From: CAZTDU01 sp964617355
Lineage (GTDB): Bacteria; Pseudomonadota; Gammaproteobacteria; Burkholderiales; SG8-39
Direction: 5' to 3'
Assembly (NCBI GenBank): GCA_964617355.1
Contig: CAZTXP010000119.1
Location: 41,095-105,094, forward strand
Length of the DNA stretch: 64,000 nt
The position numbers were made by a program, and so were the translations under genes. This document shows positions 7,439 to 15,968 of this stretch, in pieces. How positions within the stretch are numbered: the stretch's first letter is position 1; every line of letters begins with the position of its first letter. A model generated the notes under the pieces. That model was not told where the DNA came from. It saw nothing but the letters and a program-made list of their open reading frames with translations, and ran no database searches.

Positions 7439-8458
7439 CTAGCGATGGCGCCGGCTGGCGAGCGCGGCGCCGGCGGCCAGCGCACGCAGCTTCGCGGCCG
7501 CGATCTCGCGGTCCATCGGCGCCATGCCGCAGTTGGTGCACGCCACCAGGTGCTTCCTCGGCACGTACTTCAGCGCGCGGCCGATGGTCGCCGCGACCTC
7601 GGCGGGCGTCTCGACGCGGTCCGACGCGACGTCGATCACGCCGACCATGACGTCCTTGCCCTTCAGGAGCGCCATCAGCTCCGGCGGCACCTTCGAGTGG
7701 ATGCACTCCAGCGACACCTGGTCGATCGACGAGCGCGCGAGCGCCGGGAAGACCTTCTCGTACTGGCGCCACTGCGCGCCGAGCGTCTGCTTCCAGTCCG
7801 TGTTGGCCTTGATGCCGTAGCCGTAGCAGATGTGCACGGCGGTCGTGCACTTCAGGCCTTTCGCCGCCCTTTCCAAGGCCTGGATGCCCCAGCGGTTGAC
7901 GTCGTCCATGTAGACGTTGAACGCCGGCTCGTCGAACTGCACGATGTCGATGCCGTCGCGCTCCAGTCCCTTCGCCTCGCGGTTGAGCAGCCCCGCGAAC
8001 GCCATCGCCAGCTTCACCTTGTCGCCGTAGTGGCGGTCGGCGAGCGTGTCGACGATGGTCATCGGGCCGGGCAGCGTGAACTTGATCTTCTTCTTCGTAT
8101 GCGCGCGCATCAGGCGCGCCTCGGCGGCGTGCACGCGGCCCTTGAGCCTGAGCGGACCGACCACGACCGGCACCATCGCGTCGTAGCGGTTGTCGCGGAT
8201 GCCCATCTTCACCTTGTGCTCGAAGTCGATGCCCTCGATCTGCTCGAGGAACCCGTGCACGAAGTGCTGCCGCGACTGCTCGCCGTCGGTGACGATGTCG
8301 ACGCCGGCGTCCTCCTGCTCCTTCAGCCACAGCAGCGTCGCGTCGGCCTTGGCGCGGGTGAGTTCCGCGCCGCTCGCGCGCCACTCGGGCCAGAGCTTCT
8401 TCGTCTCGGCGAGCCAGCCGGGCTTGGGCAGGCTGCCGGCGATCGTGGTCTTGAACAT
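7439..8458 (-). CDS. Core-MetE-like methionine synthase II family protein
   Basis: A 339-residue single-domain MetE-like enzyme, distinct from the one at 5067. The N-terminus is FKTTIAGSLPKPGWL, then DIVTDGEQSRQHFVHGFLEQ, DIVQFDEPAFNVY, TAVHICYGYG (zinc His/Cys) and ACTNCGMAPMDR (zinc Cys). In pattern it is close to the short methionine synthases of betaproteobacteria (MesD/core-MetE group), which make methionine from homocysteine. A MesX (DUF1852) partner is not in view, so that assignment is open. The ribosome site GGAGGAGGACC precedes ATG 8458. It heads a two-gene minus-strand unit with the kinase. Confidence 0.75.
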   Translation of the reverse strand: MFKTTIAGSLPKPGWLAETKKLWPEWRASGAELTRAKADATLLWLKEQEDAGVDIVTDGEQSRQHFVHGFLEQIEGIDFEHKVKMGIRDNRYDAMVPVVVGPLRLKGRVHAAEARLMRAHTKKKIKFTLPGPMTIVDTLADRHYGDKVKLAMAFAGLLNREAKGLERDGIDIVQFDEPAFNVYMDDVNRWGIQALERAAKGLKCTTAVHICYGYGIKANTDWKQTLGAQWRQYEKVFPALARSSIDQVSLECIHSKVPPELMALLKGKDVMVGVIDVASDRVETPAEVAATIGRALKYVPRKHLVACTNCGMAPMDREIAAAKLRALAAGAALASRRHR

Positions 8459-8532
8459 GGTCCTCCTCCAGGAAGTCGCGAGTGTACTGCGGGGCGCCTA
8501 AAGCGGGACGCTTCCGGGTCGTTAACAGGGGA

Positions 8533-8856
8533 ATGCGCCGCCTCATCCTCCTTGCGTTCGCCCTCGCCGCCGCATTGCCGGCCTCGGGGCGCACGCTCGA
8601 GTGCCGGTACGTCGGCGGCGCCGACAACCTGCTGCACCTCGCCTGCGAGGACCTCGAGGCCGAGGACGATCCCGCACTCGCCGACCCTCGGCGCCCGCGC
8701 TGGTGGCGCATCCCGCTGTGGTCCGCCGCGCCGTACCGCGACAGCGACCCGCTGCGGCTGGCGCGCGCGGTGCTGTGCCGGCGCGGCGAGGCTTGCGACG
8801 TCCGCATGGCGGGCTTTCAGGCGCCGTCGCGCGCGCTCGCCGCCAGCCGCGACTAG
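8533..8856 (+). CDS. Small secreted protein of unknown function
   Basis: A 107-residue protein with a clear Sec signal peptide (MRRLILLAFALAAALPASG). The mature chain has four cysteines (ECRYV, HLACED, VLCRRGEACD), which could form two disulfides in the periplasm. ATG 8533 is chosen because it follows the purine-rich AGGGGA and begins the signal peptide; a longer in-frame start would put charged residues ahead of it. It is convergent with the MFS gene and overlaps its stop by four bases. I do not recognise the family. Confidence 0.6.
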   Translation: MRRLILLAFALAAALPASGRTLECRYVGGADNLLHLACEDLEAEDDPALADPRRPRWWRIPLWSAAPYRDSDPLRLARAVLCRRGEACDVRMAGFQAPSRALAASRD

Positions 8857-10097
8857 GGGCGGTAGGTCTCGGGCTCGCGCCGGAGCGTGACGAGCCACAG
8901 CCACGCGAGCAGCTGCACAGCCACCAGGATGCCGAACGCGATTGCGTAGCCGCGCGGGTCGTAGCGCCCGGCCTCGGCCGGGAACTGGCGCAGGATCGCG
9001 CCCACGCCCCATTGCGCGGAGAACGAGGACACGAACATCACGATGTTGAGCGAGGTGTTCACGCGCCCGGTCATGTCGGGCGGGTAGTGGCGCGTGAGGA
9101 GCACGTAGGACAGGGCCGGCGCGACCGCCGAGGCGCCGTAGGCCACCACCAGCGCGAACTTGCCCTGCGCCGGCGCCCAGGCGAGGCCCGCGAGCGCGAC
9201 GATGGCGACGAAGGTCCCGGTCTTGAAGATCGCCAGCCGCGAGATGCCGCGCGCGGCGAGCTGGTCGGCCGCGACGCCGATGGCGAACGAGGAGATCGTG
9301 TAGCCGAGCGCGGCCGCGAAGAGCCACTGCGCCGCGGTGCCGCGCTCCAGGCCGGCGACGTCCATCGCCCAGGGCGCCAGCCACAGGCCGATCAACGACT
9401 GGTAATTCGCGTGCACCGTCATCAGCGGAAGGCCGACGCGCCAGAAGAGCGGCTGCCGGAAGATCGCGCCCATGCGCCGGAACGCCTCGCCCCAGGCCTC
9501 GCGCGCGGCGGCGAGCGGCTTCTCCGGCACGACCGTGGCGATGTAGGCGGCGCAGGCGACGCACAGCGCGGCGAGCAGCCAGAACATCGCGCGCCAGCCC
9601 CAGGCGCCGGCGCCGGCCTCGATCGGCATCGTGGCGGCGAGGCCGCCGAGACCGCCGGCCGCGATCGCCATGCCGTTCAGCGTCGCCATGCGCTCCAGCG
9701 GGAACCACATCGAGAACGCCTTCATCGAGCCCATCAGGCACGACGAGACGCCGATGCCGATCAGGGCGCGCGACAGCGCGAGCGTGCCGAAGCCCTCGGC
9801 CATCGCGAACGAGGCGGAGCCGGCCGCCGCGAGCAGCAGCAGGCCCGCGGTCACGCGCCGGGGCCCGTAGCGGTCGAGGAACACGCCTACCGGCACCTGC
9901 ATCGTGGCGAACGAGAGGAAGTACGCGCTCGTCAGCAGCCCGAGTTCGGCGGGCGACAGCGAGAACTCGATCGCGAGGTCCTTGGCGATCACCGCCGTGA
10001 CGTTGCGGAAGAGGAAACTCAGGAAGAAGCCCGCGGCGAACGGGCAGAAGACGACGAGGACCAGCCGCGCCGGGAGCGGGGCGCTCCCGGCGTTCAC
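8853..10097 (-). CDS. MFS transporter (last gene of the 12-gene minus operon)
   Basis: A 414-residue major facilitator with about 12 hydrophobic segments. It starts at GTG 10097, overlapping the ABC permease stop. The loop-2 motif is VFLDRYGPRRV, a variant of the MFS G-x-x-x-D-R-x-G-R-R signature, and MKAFSMWFPLERMATLNG matches the loop after helix 4 of organic-acid porters. It lies at the 3' end of the catabolic operon, beside a separate ABC importer. It may take up a second substrate or export a product; direction and ligand cannot be decided. Confidence 0.85.
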   Translation of the reverse strand: MNAGSAPLPARLVLVVFCPFAAGFFLSFLFRNVTAVIAKDLAIEFSLSPAELGLLTSAYFLSFATMQVPVGVFLDRYGPRRVTAGLLLLAAAGSASFAMAEGFGTLALSRALIGIGVSSCLMGSMKAFSMWFPLERMATLNGMAIAAGGLGGLAATMPIEAGAGAWGWRAMFWLLAALCVACAAYIATVVPEKPLAAAREAWGEAFRRMGAIFRQPLFWRVGLPLMTVHANYQSLIGLWLAPWAMDVAGLERGTAAQWLFAAALGYTISSFAIGVAADQLAARGISRLAIFKTGTFVAIVALAGLAWAPAQGKFALVVAYGASAVAPALSYVLLTRHYPPDMTGRVNTSLNIVMFVSSFSAQWGVGAILRQFPAEAGRYDPRGYAIAFGILVAVQLLAWLWLVTLRREPETYRP

Positions 10098-10879
10098 TCG
10101 GCGGCGGCCGGCTCGGTGGCCGAGCCCCGGTCCCAGAACACGATTCTCTGGTGCAGGAAGCGGACCAGCTGGCTGCCGGCGATGCCGAGGACCGCGAGAC
10201 TTGCCAGAGCGGCGAACATCACGTTGGTCTCGAGGTTGACCGCGGAGGCGTTGATCAGGTGGCCGAGGCCGCGCGTGGACGAGACGAACTCCGCCACCAC
10301 CGCGCCGATCAGGCCGAGCACGATCGCGATCTGCAGGCCGGCGAAGATGTGCCCCGCGGCGGAGGGGATCTTGATGCGCACGAGGATGTTCCAGCGCGAG
10401 GCCGAGAAGGCATGCATGAGATCCAGCAGCGCGGGATTTACCTGCTTCAGGCCGACCACGGTGTTGATGAACATCGGGAAGAAGCACACCAGCGCCACCA
10501 TCACGACCTTGGAGGCCATGTCGAAGCCGAACCAGACGATGATCAGCGGCGCGAGCGCCACCTTCGGCATGGACTGCAGCGACACCACGAACGGGTGCAG
10601 CACGCGCTCCACCGCGCGCGACTCGGCGAACACGCAGCCGAGCACGAACGCGGCGCTGCAGCCGAGCGCGTAGCCCGACACCATCGATGTGAGGGTGAAG
10701 AAGAAGTGCTTCCAGAACTCGCCCTCGACGTAGCCGCGCTTCATCGCGGCGAGCACGCCTTCCGGGGTCGGCAGGATGAAGTTCGGGATCTTGAACACCC
10801 GGATCGCGACATCCCACAGCACAACCACGATGACGAACGCGATCAGCGGGTGGACGATCGATTTCAGGCGTTCGTTCAT
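10094..10879 (-). CDS. ABC transporter permease, TauC/SsuC-like
   Basis: A 261-residue inner-membrane permease with about six hydrophobic segments. The family motif region SMPKVALAPLIIVWFGFDM is followed by the ATPase-contact loop HAFSASRWNILVRIKIPSA. The family serves sulfonate, nitrate, bicarbonate, thiamine-precursor and aromatic-acid importers. It overlaps the ATPase stop by ATGA (10876-10879) and the MFS GTG by GTGA, so translation is coupled on both sides. It should pair with the ATPase at 10876 and one or both NMT1-type receptors at 13416 and 14477. Confidence 0.87.
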   Translation of the reverse strand: MNERLKSIVHPLIAFVIVVVLWDVAIRVFKIPNFILPTPEGVLAAMKRGYVEGEFWKHFFFTLTSMVSGYALGCSAAFVLGCVFAESRAVERVLHPFVVSLQSMPKVALAPLIIVWFGFDMASKVVMVALVCFFPMFINTVVGLKQVNPALLDLMHAFSASRWNILVRIKIPSAAGHIFAGLQIAIVLGLIGAVVAEFVSSTRGLGHLINASAVNLETNVMFAALASLAVLGIAGSQLVRFLHQRIVFWDRGSATEPAAAE

Positions 10880-11661
10880 TCGAAGGTGACCAGTTCGGTG
10901 AACAGTGCGCGCAGTTCGTTGGAGATCGCCACGAACTTCGGGTCGGCCATGGTGGCCAGCGTCCGTGGGCGCGGCAGGTCGATCTCGACCTCGCGGATCG
11001 TGCGGCCGGGGCGGGAGGAGAGCACCACGATGCGGTCGGACAGGAACACCGCTTCCGGGATCGAGTGCGTGATGAACACGACACTCTTTCCAGCGCCCAT
11101 CCAGATGCGCTGCAGCTCCACCATCATGTGCTCGCGCGTCATTGCGTCGAGCGCGGCGAAGGGCTCGTCCATCAGCAGCAGCGCCGGGTCGTGCACCAGG
11201 CCGCGCGCGATGCCGACGCGCTGCTGCATGCCGCCGGAGAGCTCGCCGGGATAGTGCGATGCGAACTTCTCCAGGCCGACGAGCTTGAGCAGCGCCATCG
11301 CCTTCGCGCGGCCGGCGGCCGGGTCGAGGCCGAGCGTGCGCACCGGCAGCAGCACGTTGTCGAGCGCGGTCTGCCAGGGCAGCAGCGTCGGCTGCTGGAA
11401 GACGATGCCGACGTCGCGGCGCGGGCCGTCGATCTCGCGCCCGGCGAGCGTGACGCGCCCGCCCGAGGGCCGGAGCAATCCTGCGACGATCTTCAGCAGC
11501 GTCGACTTGCCGCAGCCCGACGGGCCGAGCACCGAGAGGAATTCGCCCGGGCGCAGCGTCGCGTCGAGGCCTTCCAGCGCCTTTACGGGCCCGCGCGCCG
11601 ACGCATAGGTGACCGCGAGCTTCTCCGCCCTCAGCAGCACGTCGGGGGCGGTCGCGCTCAT
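10876..11661 (-). CDS. ABC transporter ATP-binding protein, TauB/SsuB-like
   Basis: A 261-residue cytoplasmic ATPase. Motifs are Walker A GPSGCGKST (about 46-54), Q-loop FQQPTLLPW, signature LSGGMQQR, Walker B LLLMDEPFAALD and switch His in FITHSIPEA. The C-terminal tail reads VEIDLPRPRTLATMADPKF, as in nitrate/sulfonate-type ATPases. It lies two bases after the Bug receptor stop and overlaps the permease. There is one ATPase and one permease in the operon for two NMT1-type receptors. Confidence 0.9.
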   Translation of the reverse strand: MSATAPDVLLRAEKLAVTYASARGPVKALEGLDATLRPGEFLSVLGPSGCGKSTLLKIVAGLLRPSGGRVTLAGREIDGPRRDVGIVFQQPTLLPWQTALDNVLLPVRTLGLDPAAGRAKAMALLKLVGLEKFASHYPGELSGGMQQRVGIARGLVHDPALLLMDEPFAALDAMTREHMMVELQRIWMGAGKSVVFITHSIPEAVFLSDRIVVLSSRPGRTIREVEIDLPRPRTLATMADPKFVAISNELRALFTELVTFE

Positions 11662-11663
11662 CG

Positions 11664-12626
11664 TTACTTCGGCGCGACGCCGAGGCGTTCGGCGAGCGCG
11701 CGGAAGCGCTCGATGTCGGAGCGGATCTGCGCCGCGAAGCGCTCGGGGGTCTCGCCGGAAGGCTCGAGGCTGAACTTCTGGAAGTCGGCCTGTCCCGCCG
11801 GACTCTGCAGGTACTTCGCGGCCTCGGCATGGATGCGATCCACCACCGGCTTCGGCGTACCGGCTGGCGCCACGAGGCCGTACCAGAACGCGGAGTCGAA
11901 GCCCGGCAGGCCGGCGTCGGAGAACTGGGGCACGGAGGGCATCGACGGCGTCGGCCTCGTCACGCCGTAGCCGCGCAGCTTGCCGGAATTGACGAGCGAG
12001 GTGGACGCGCCGGGGTTGTCGAGGAACACCGAGACCTGCCCGTTCATCAGGTCAGGGTAGATCTGCGACGAGCCCTTGTAGGTGATGTCGGCCATCTCGG
12101 TGCCGGTCAGCGCCTTCCAGTGCAGCGAGAGGAGATATCCGAGTGTCGAGGTCCCCACGTTGGCGAAATTGAGCTTGCCGGGGTTGGCCTTCGCGTAGGC
12201 GACGAGTTCCTTCAGGTCCTTCGCCGGCAGCGCCGGGTTCGCCACCAGCACGTAGGAGGTCACGGCGACCATCGTCACCGGTTCGAAGCTCTTCAGGGGG
12301 TCGTAGGGCACGCCCTTCTGCAGCACCACCGAGGCAGGGTGCGTGCTCGAGGTGGCGATGCCGAGCGTGTAGCCGTCGGGTGCAGCCTTCGCGACCGCGT
12401 CCGCGCCGATGGTGCCGCCGGCGCCGGGACGGTTCTCGACGACCACCGGCTGGCCGAGGCCGTCGGCAAGCTTGGCGGCGATCGCGCGGCCGACGAGGTC
12501 GGTGCCGCCGCCGGCCGGGAAGGGCACGACCATGCGCAGGGGACGGGCGGGCCAGGCCTGCGCCGATGCGAGGGCAGGGAGCAGGGAAGCCGCCGCGAGG
12601 GCAGCGGCGAGGAGGCGGTGCTTCAT
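11664..12626 (-). CDS. Bug/TctC-family periplasmic solute-binding receptor
   Basis: A 320-residue receptor with signal peptide MKHRLLAAALAAASLLPALASAQ. Family hallmarks are WPARPLRMVVPFPAGGGTD, VVVENRPGAGG, GADAVAKAAPDGYTLG, and YKGSSQIYPDLMNGQV with the ligand-contact loop. These receptors bind carboxylates, often tri- or dicarboxylic or aromatic acids. No TctA or TctB membrane genes lie nearby, so it is an orphan in a polycistron that also encodes an ABC system. It overlaps the class II aldolase stop by ATGA (12623-12626). Confidence 0.88.
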   Translation of the reverse strand: MKHRLLAAALAAASLLPALASAQAWPARPLRMVVPFPAGGGTDLVGRAIAAKLADGLGQPVVVENRPGAGGTIGADAVAKAAPDGYTLGIATSSTHPASVVLQKGVPYDPLKSFEPVTMVAVTSYVLVANPALPAKDLKELVAYAKANPGKLNFANVGTSTLGYLLSLHWKALTGTEMADITYKGSSQIYPDLMNGQVSVFLDNPGASTSLVNSGKLRGYGVTRPTPSMPSVPQFSDAGLPGFDSAFWYGLVAPAGTPKPVVDRIHAEAAKYLQSPAGQADFQKFSLEPSGETPERFAAQIRSDIERFRALAERLGVAPK

Positions 12627-13366
12627 CGCTTCACCTGCGGGTACATCACGGCATCTCCGTGGCGATACATCCATTCCATTTCCTCCTGCGTCAGGGTCTC
12701 GTGCTTCACGCCGCGCGCCGCGCCGATGAGTTCCGCGAGGATGATGCGCTTCACTTCCGCGGCGAGGATGCACACGCGGTGGTAGCACTCCGACACCGTG
12801 CGCCCGAGCACCGTGAAGCCGTGGCGCTTCATCAGCACGCAGTTCGTGTCCTGGATGAAGGTCTTGATCGGCGCCACGTCGTTCTCGACGTTGATGTGCG
12901 CCGGCAGGAAGTGCGGCGGCTTCTGCATCAGGTAGGGAAACGTCAGGCCGAGGGGCTTGATCTCCTCGACGCCGGTCGAGAGCAGGGCCACCGTCTCGTC
13001 GTGGTGCAGGTGGATCACGCAGTGGATGTCCGGCCTGAGGCGCAGCATCTCGCGGTTCATCTGGTGGCCGACCGTGGTGCCGCGGTCGCCGTGCAGCAGG
13101 CGTCCGGTGGGCACGTCGGTGATCACGAGGTCGTCGATCTCGATCTCCTCGAGCGACACGCCGTTGGGCTTCACGTAGCAGACGCCGTCGGGGTACTTCG
13201 GGTGCGGCGCGCGGATCGCCATGTTGCCCAGCGAGCTCTGGATGAAGCCGCGCCCGGCGAGCATGTGCGAGTACTTCACGTACTGCTCGCCGACCTTGCG
13301 GTCGAACGAGACGTCGGGGTCGGGCGTGACCTGGTTGACCTCGTACGTCATGCTGGCAACGGTCAT
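12623..13366 (-). CDS. Class II aldolase/adducin-family protein
   Basis: A 247-residue protein of the fuculose-phosphate aldolase/adducin fold. The metal-binding histidines are visible in CVIHLHHDE (HxH) and in MKRHGFTVLGRT. The phosphate- or carboxylate-binding loop lies around SSLGNMAIR. Members act as aldolases, epimerases or decarboxylases on small sugar or keto acids. ATG 13366 is chosen because AAGGAG lies seven bases before it; the in-frame GTG at 13372 abuts that site too closely. It lies inside the 12-gene operon after a 49-base gap that holds a hairpin, and its product presumably acts on an intermediate of that pathway. Confidence 0.82.
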   Translation of the reverse strand: MTVASMTYEVNQVTPDPDVSFDRKVGEQYVKYSHMLAGRGFIQSSLGNMAIRAPHPKYPDGVCYVKPNGVSLEEIEIDDLVITDVPTGRLLHGDRGTTVGHQMNREMLRLRPDIHCVIHLHHDETVALLSTGVEEIKPLGLTFPYLMQKPPHFLPAHINVENDVAPIKTFIQDTNCVLMKRHGFTVLGRTVSECYHRVCILAAEVKRIILAELIGAARGVKHETLTQEEMEWMYRHGDAVMYPQVKR

Positions 13367-13393
13367 TTCCACACTCCTTGCGAGGGGGCGCGG

Positions 13394-13411
13394 GGGACGG
13401 CGGAACGTCCC
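13394..13411. terminator. GC-rich hairpin inside the 12-gene operon
   Basis: GGGACG, a six-base loop, then CGTCCC: a perfect 6-bp stem between the receptor stop (13416) and the aldolase start (13366). It has no T-run, so partial termination, RNA processing or protection of the receptor message are all possible. It is the only sizeable gap within the operon. Confidence 0.35.
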
Positions 13412-13415
13412 ACGC

Positions 13416-14477
13416 TCACTTTTGCTGGGCCGCCTTGATCACTTCCGCCGGGTCGAAGTTGTTCATCGCCGGCACCAGCGCGTTGGTGTAGAGCGCCGAG
13501 ACGTCGATGTCCTTGGTCTGGATCTGGCCGCCGTCGAGCATGGCCTGCGCCATGTTCTCCCACGAGCCCTTCGGGAAGCTGCCCCAGCGCGGCAGCTCGC
13601 CGCGCGGGAACGCGAGGTACTTGTCGAAGCGGGCGGCGAGGATCCGCACGTTGTCGGCGAGGAGCTTCGCCTCGTCGCCGGGCGGCTTGGTGGACGGGTT
13701 GTGCTTCCAGAAGGCCTTCACGCACGCCGGGCGGTTGACGTTGCAGGCGACGATGCCCTTCGCCCAGGCGCGGCCGAACGCAGCGAGCGGGCCGGGCTTC
13801 GACTTCAGCGCGTCGGCGTGCGCCACCAGGCCGTTGGAGAAGAGATCCAGGTACTTCGGCGGCATCTTCAGGCGCCGGATCGGCGTGCCCTGCACCTCTA
13901 GCGTCTCGTGCAGGGTGTCGAAGAGGTTCAGCGCGTCGACGCGGCGCTCGCGCAGCGCGAGGAAGGCCGGGGCGCCGAGGCCCGTGGGCACCAGCTCCAG
14001 GTCCCGGCCGACCTCTACGCCGAGTTCCTTGAACATCGCGCGCGTCAGCGGGATGTTGCCGAAAGTCAGCGCGCCGACGCCGAGCTTCCTGCCCTTCAGG
14101 TCGGCGAGCGTCTTCGCAGGGTGGTCGGCGAGGACCGCGAACTCCCAGACGTTCTCGCGGATCAGGTTGAAGTAGAACGCGAGCGGCAGCGGGTCCTTGC
14201 CCGGCTGGCGCGAGATGATCAGCGGGTCCGGGTTGGGGAAGCCGACGTGCACGCGCCCGTTCACGAGTTGCGGCAGCAGCACCGCGGTGCCGCCCTGGAA
14301 CACCACCACCTCGACGTCGAGCTTTTCTTCTGCCCAGTAGCCGAGCTCCTTCGCCATGTAGAGCGGCGCGTGCGCGACCGCGATGCTCGACACGAGGCCG
14401 AAGACGAGCTTTTGCTGCGCCGCGGCCGGTGCGGCGAGCCCGAGCGCGAGGAGGACTCCCGCCAGTGCGCGACGCAT
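13416..14477 (-). CDS. NMT1/THI5-like ABC receptor, copy 2
   Basis: A 353-residue periplasmic receptor with signal MRRALAGVLLALGLAAPAAA. The body has LVFGLVSSIAVAHAPLYMAKELGYWAEE, as in TauA/SsuA/NMT1 receptors, then FPNPDPLIISRQPGKDPLP and DLKGRKLGVGALTFGN. It is a clear paralogue of the gene at 14477, sharing SRQPGKDPLP, GALTFGN.P.TRAMFKELG and TLEVQGT.IRRL. Its ATG overlaps the copy-1 stop by one base (TGATG), so the receptors are made together. The ligand is unknown; the cognate ATPase and permease lie downstream in the operon. Confidence 0.87.
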   Translation of the reverse strand: MRRALAGVLLALGLAAPAAAQQKLVFGLVSSIAVAHAPLYMAKELGYWAEEKLDVEVVVFQGGTAVLLPQLVNGRVHVGFPNPDPLIISRQPGKDPLPLAFYFNLIRENVWEFAVLADHPAKTLADLKGRKLGVGALTFGNIPLTRAMFKELGVEVGRDLELVPTGLGAPAFLALRERRVDALNLFDTLHETLEVQGTPIRRLKMPPKYLDLFSNGLVAHADALKSKPGPLAAFGRAWAKGIVACNVNRPACVKAFWKHNPSTKPPGDEAKLLADNVRILAARFDKYLAFPRGELPRWGSFPKGSWENMAQAMLDGGQIQTKDIDVSALYTNALVPAMNNFDPAEVIKAAQQK

Positions 14478-15529
14478 CAGTTCGTCGCTTTCGCGCGCGC
14501 GACGACCGCTGCGGCGTCGAAGCGGCTCATCTCGGGCACCAGCGCATTGGTGTAGCAGGTCTCGACCGGCACGTCCTTGGTCGCCAGTTGCCCGCCCTCG
14601 AACAGCGTGACCGCGAAGTCCTTCCACGCCTGCGCCGGGAACTCGCCCCAGCGGCGCTCCTTCGCGCCGTCGAAATCAAGGTACTTGTCGAAGCGCGCGG
14701 CCATGATCTTGACGCCGTCGGCGACGGCCTTCGCCTCGTCCACGCCGGTCGGCTTCTGGTTCGGGTAGGCGGCCCAGAATGCGCGCACGCACGCGGCGCG
14801 GTTCGCCTCGCAGAACACCGAGGTCTTCGCGATCGCGCGGCCGAAGCCGACCAGCGCCTTCGGGTTGTCGCGGATCGTGTCCTCGTGGGCGACGAAGCCA
14901 TTCGAAAACAAGGACTGGTACTTCTTCGGCATGCCGAGGCGCCGGATCGCGGTGCCCTGCACCTCGAGGGTGGCGTGCTGCGAGTCGAAGAGGTTGAGGC
15001 CATCCACCTTCTTCTCGCGGAAGGCGAGGAAGGCGGGAGCGCCGACGCCGACCGGCACCAGCTCGACGTTCACGCCCAGTTCCTTGAACATCGCGCGCGT
15101 GATCGGCACGTTGCCGAAGGTGAGTGCGCCGATGCCGAGCTTCTTGCCGTTCAGGTCCTTCAAGTCCTTGATCGGCGAGTCGGCGGGCACGACGAACTCC
15201 CAGGCCGACTCGCGGGTCGCGTTGTAGAAGTACTTGATCGGCAGCGGGTCCTTGCCGGGCTGGCGCGACAGGATCAGCACGTCCGGGTTCGGGTAGCCGA
15301 CGTGCACGCGCTTGGCGGTCATCTGCGGCAGCAGCGTGGCCGTGCCGTTGAACTCGACGATGTCGACGTCCAGCCCCTCCTCCTTGAAGTAGCCCAGCTG
15401 CTTCGCGGCGACGATGATGCCGAGGGACAGCGTCACCGTGGTCACGGTGCCGAACACCAGCTTCTGCTGCGCGTGGGCGGGGGCCGCCGCGAACGCGGCG
15501 GCGAGGAGGACGGGGGCGAGACGTTTCAT
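14477..15529 (-). CDS. NMT1/THI5-like ABC receptor, copy 1
   Basis: A 350-residue periplasmic receptor with signal MKRLAPVLLAAAFAAAPAHA. Motifs are LVFGTVTTVTLSLGIIVAAKQLGYF, HVGYPNPDVLILSRQPGKDP, and DLNGKKLGIGALTFGNVP. It shares many blocks with the next gene, indicating tandem duplication, but differs in the first ligand-contact region (VTLSLGII versus IAVAHAPL). The two copies may therefore have different ligand preference. It lies 7 bases after the hotdog thioesterase stop. Confidence 0.87.
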   Translation of the reverse strand: MKRLAPVLLAAAFAAAPAHAQQKLVFGTVTTVTLSLGIIVAAKQLGYFKEEGLDVDIVEFNGTATLLPQMTAKRVHVGYPNPDVLILSRQPGKDPLPIKYFYNATRESAWEFVVPADSPIKDLKDLNGKKLGIGALTFGNVPITRAMFKELGVNVELVPVGVGAPAFLAFREKKVDGLNLFDSQHATLEVQGTAIRRLGMPKKYQSLFSNGFVAHEDTIRDNPKALVGFGRAIAKTSVFCEANRAACVRAFWAAYPNQKPTGVDEAKAVADGVKIMAARFDKYLDFDGAKERRWGEFPAQAWKDFAVTLFEGGQLATKDVPVETCYTNALVPEMSRFDAAAVVARAKATN

Positions 15530-15536
15530 GGCGGGT

Positions 15537-15968
15537 TCAGCCTTTCTGGCCGGCGTAGGTGCCGCGGCCGATGGCGACGAGCCGATCCTGCTCGTCGAAC
15601 ACGTCGATGTCGATGATCGCCACCGTCTTGCCGGCGCGGCGCACGCGCGCCGTGCCCTTCAGCATCGGGCCGGTGGCCGGGCGCAGGTAGTCGATGCGCA
15701 GGTTCATCGTCGGCACGCCGCCGCCGACCATCATGCCGATGGCGAAGTCGCCGACGACGTCGATGAACGAGGCGAGCGGGCCGCCGTGGAACTGCTGCGT
15801 GCCCTTCCGGCGCTCGACTTCCGGGCGCAGCGGCATGGTCGCCGAGAACTCCATCTTCTCGTAGTCGACCGCGGTGCCGCGCATGCCGAGGAAGGCGATG
15901 AACGGCGAGACCGAGAAAATCTCGTTGATCTTCTCGAGCGTGAGGCGTTCCGGTTGCGCGTCGCTCAT
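15537..15968 (-). CDS. Hotdog-fold acyl-CoA thioesterase, PaaI-like
   Basis: A 143-residue single hotdog domain. The signature FHGGPLASFIDVVGDFAIG (about residues 60-78) matches the PaaI HGG...D catalytic helix, and LRIDYLRPATGP is the usual beta-strand signature. It probably hydrolyses an acyl- or aroyl-CoA made by the AMP-dependent ligase in the same operon, releasing CoA from dead-end or inhibitory intermediates. The start overlaps the stop of the oxidoreductase (15965-15968, ATGA). Confidence 0.85.
   Translation of the reverse strand: MSDAQPERLTLEKINEIFSVSPFIAFLGMRGTAVDYEKMEFSATMPLRPEVERRKGTQQFHGGPLASFIDVVGDFAIGMMVGGGVPTMNLRIDYLRPATGPMLKGTARVRRAGKTVAIIDIDVFDEQDRLVAIGRGTYAGQKG

Noticed and set aside
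8853..11084. 743-codon minus-strand frame including the MFS gene
   Set aside because: The first 330 codons lie out of frame over the ABC permease and ATPase. The MFS protein starts at GTG 10097 with a normal N-terminus.
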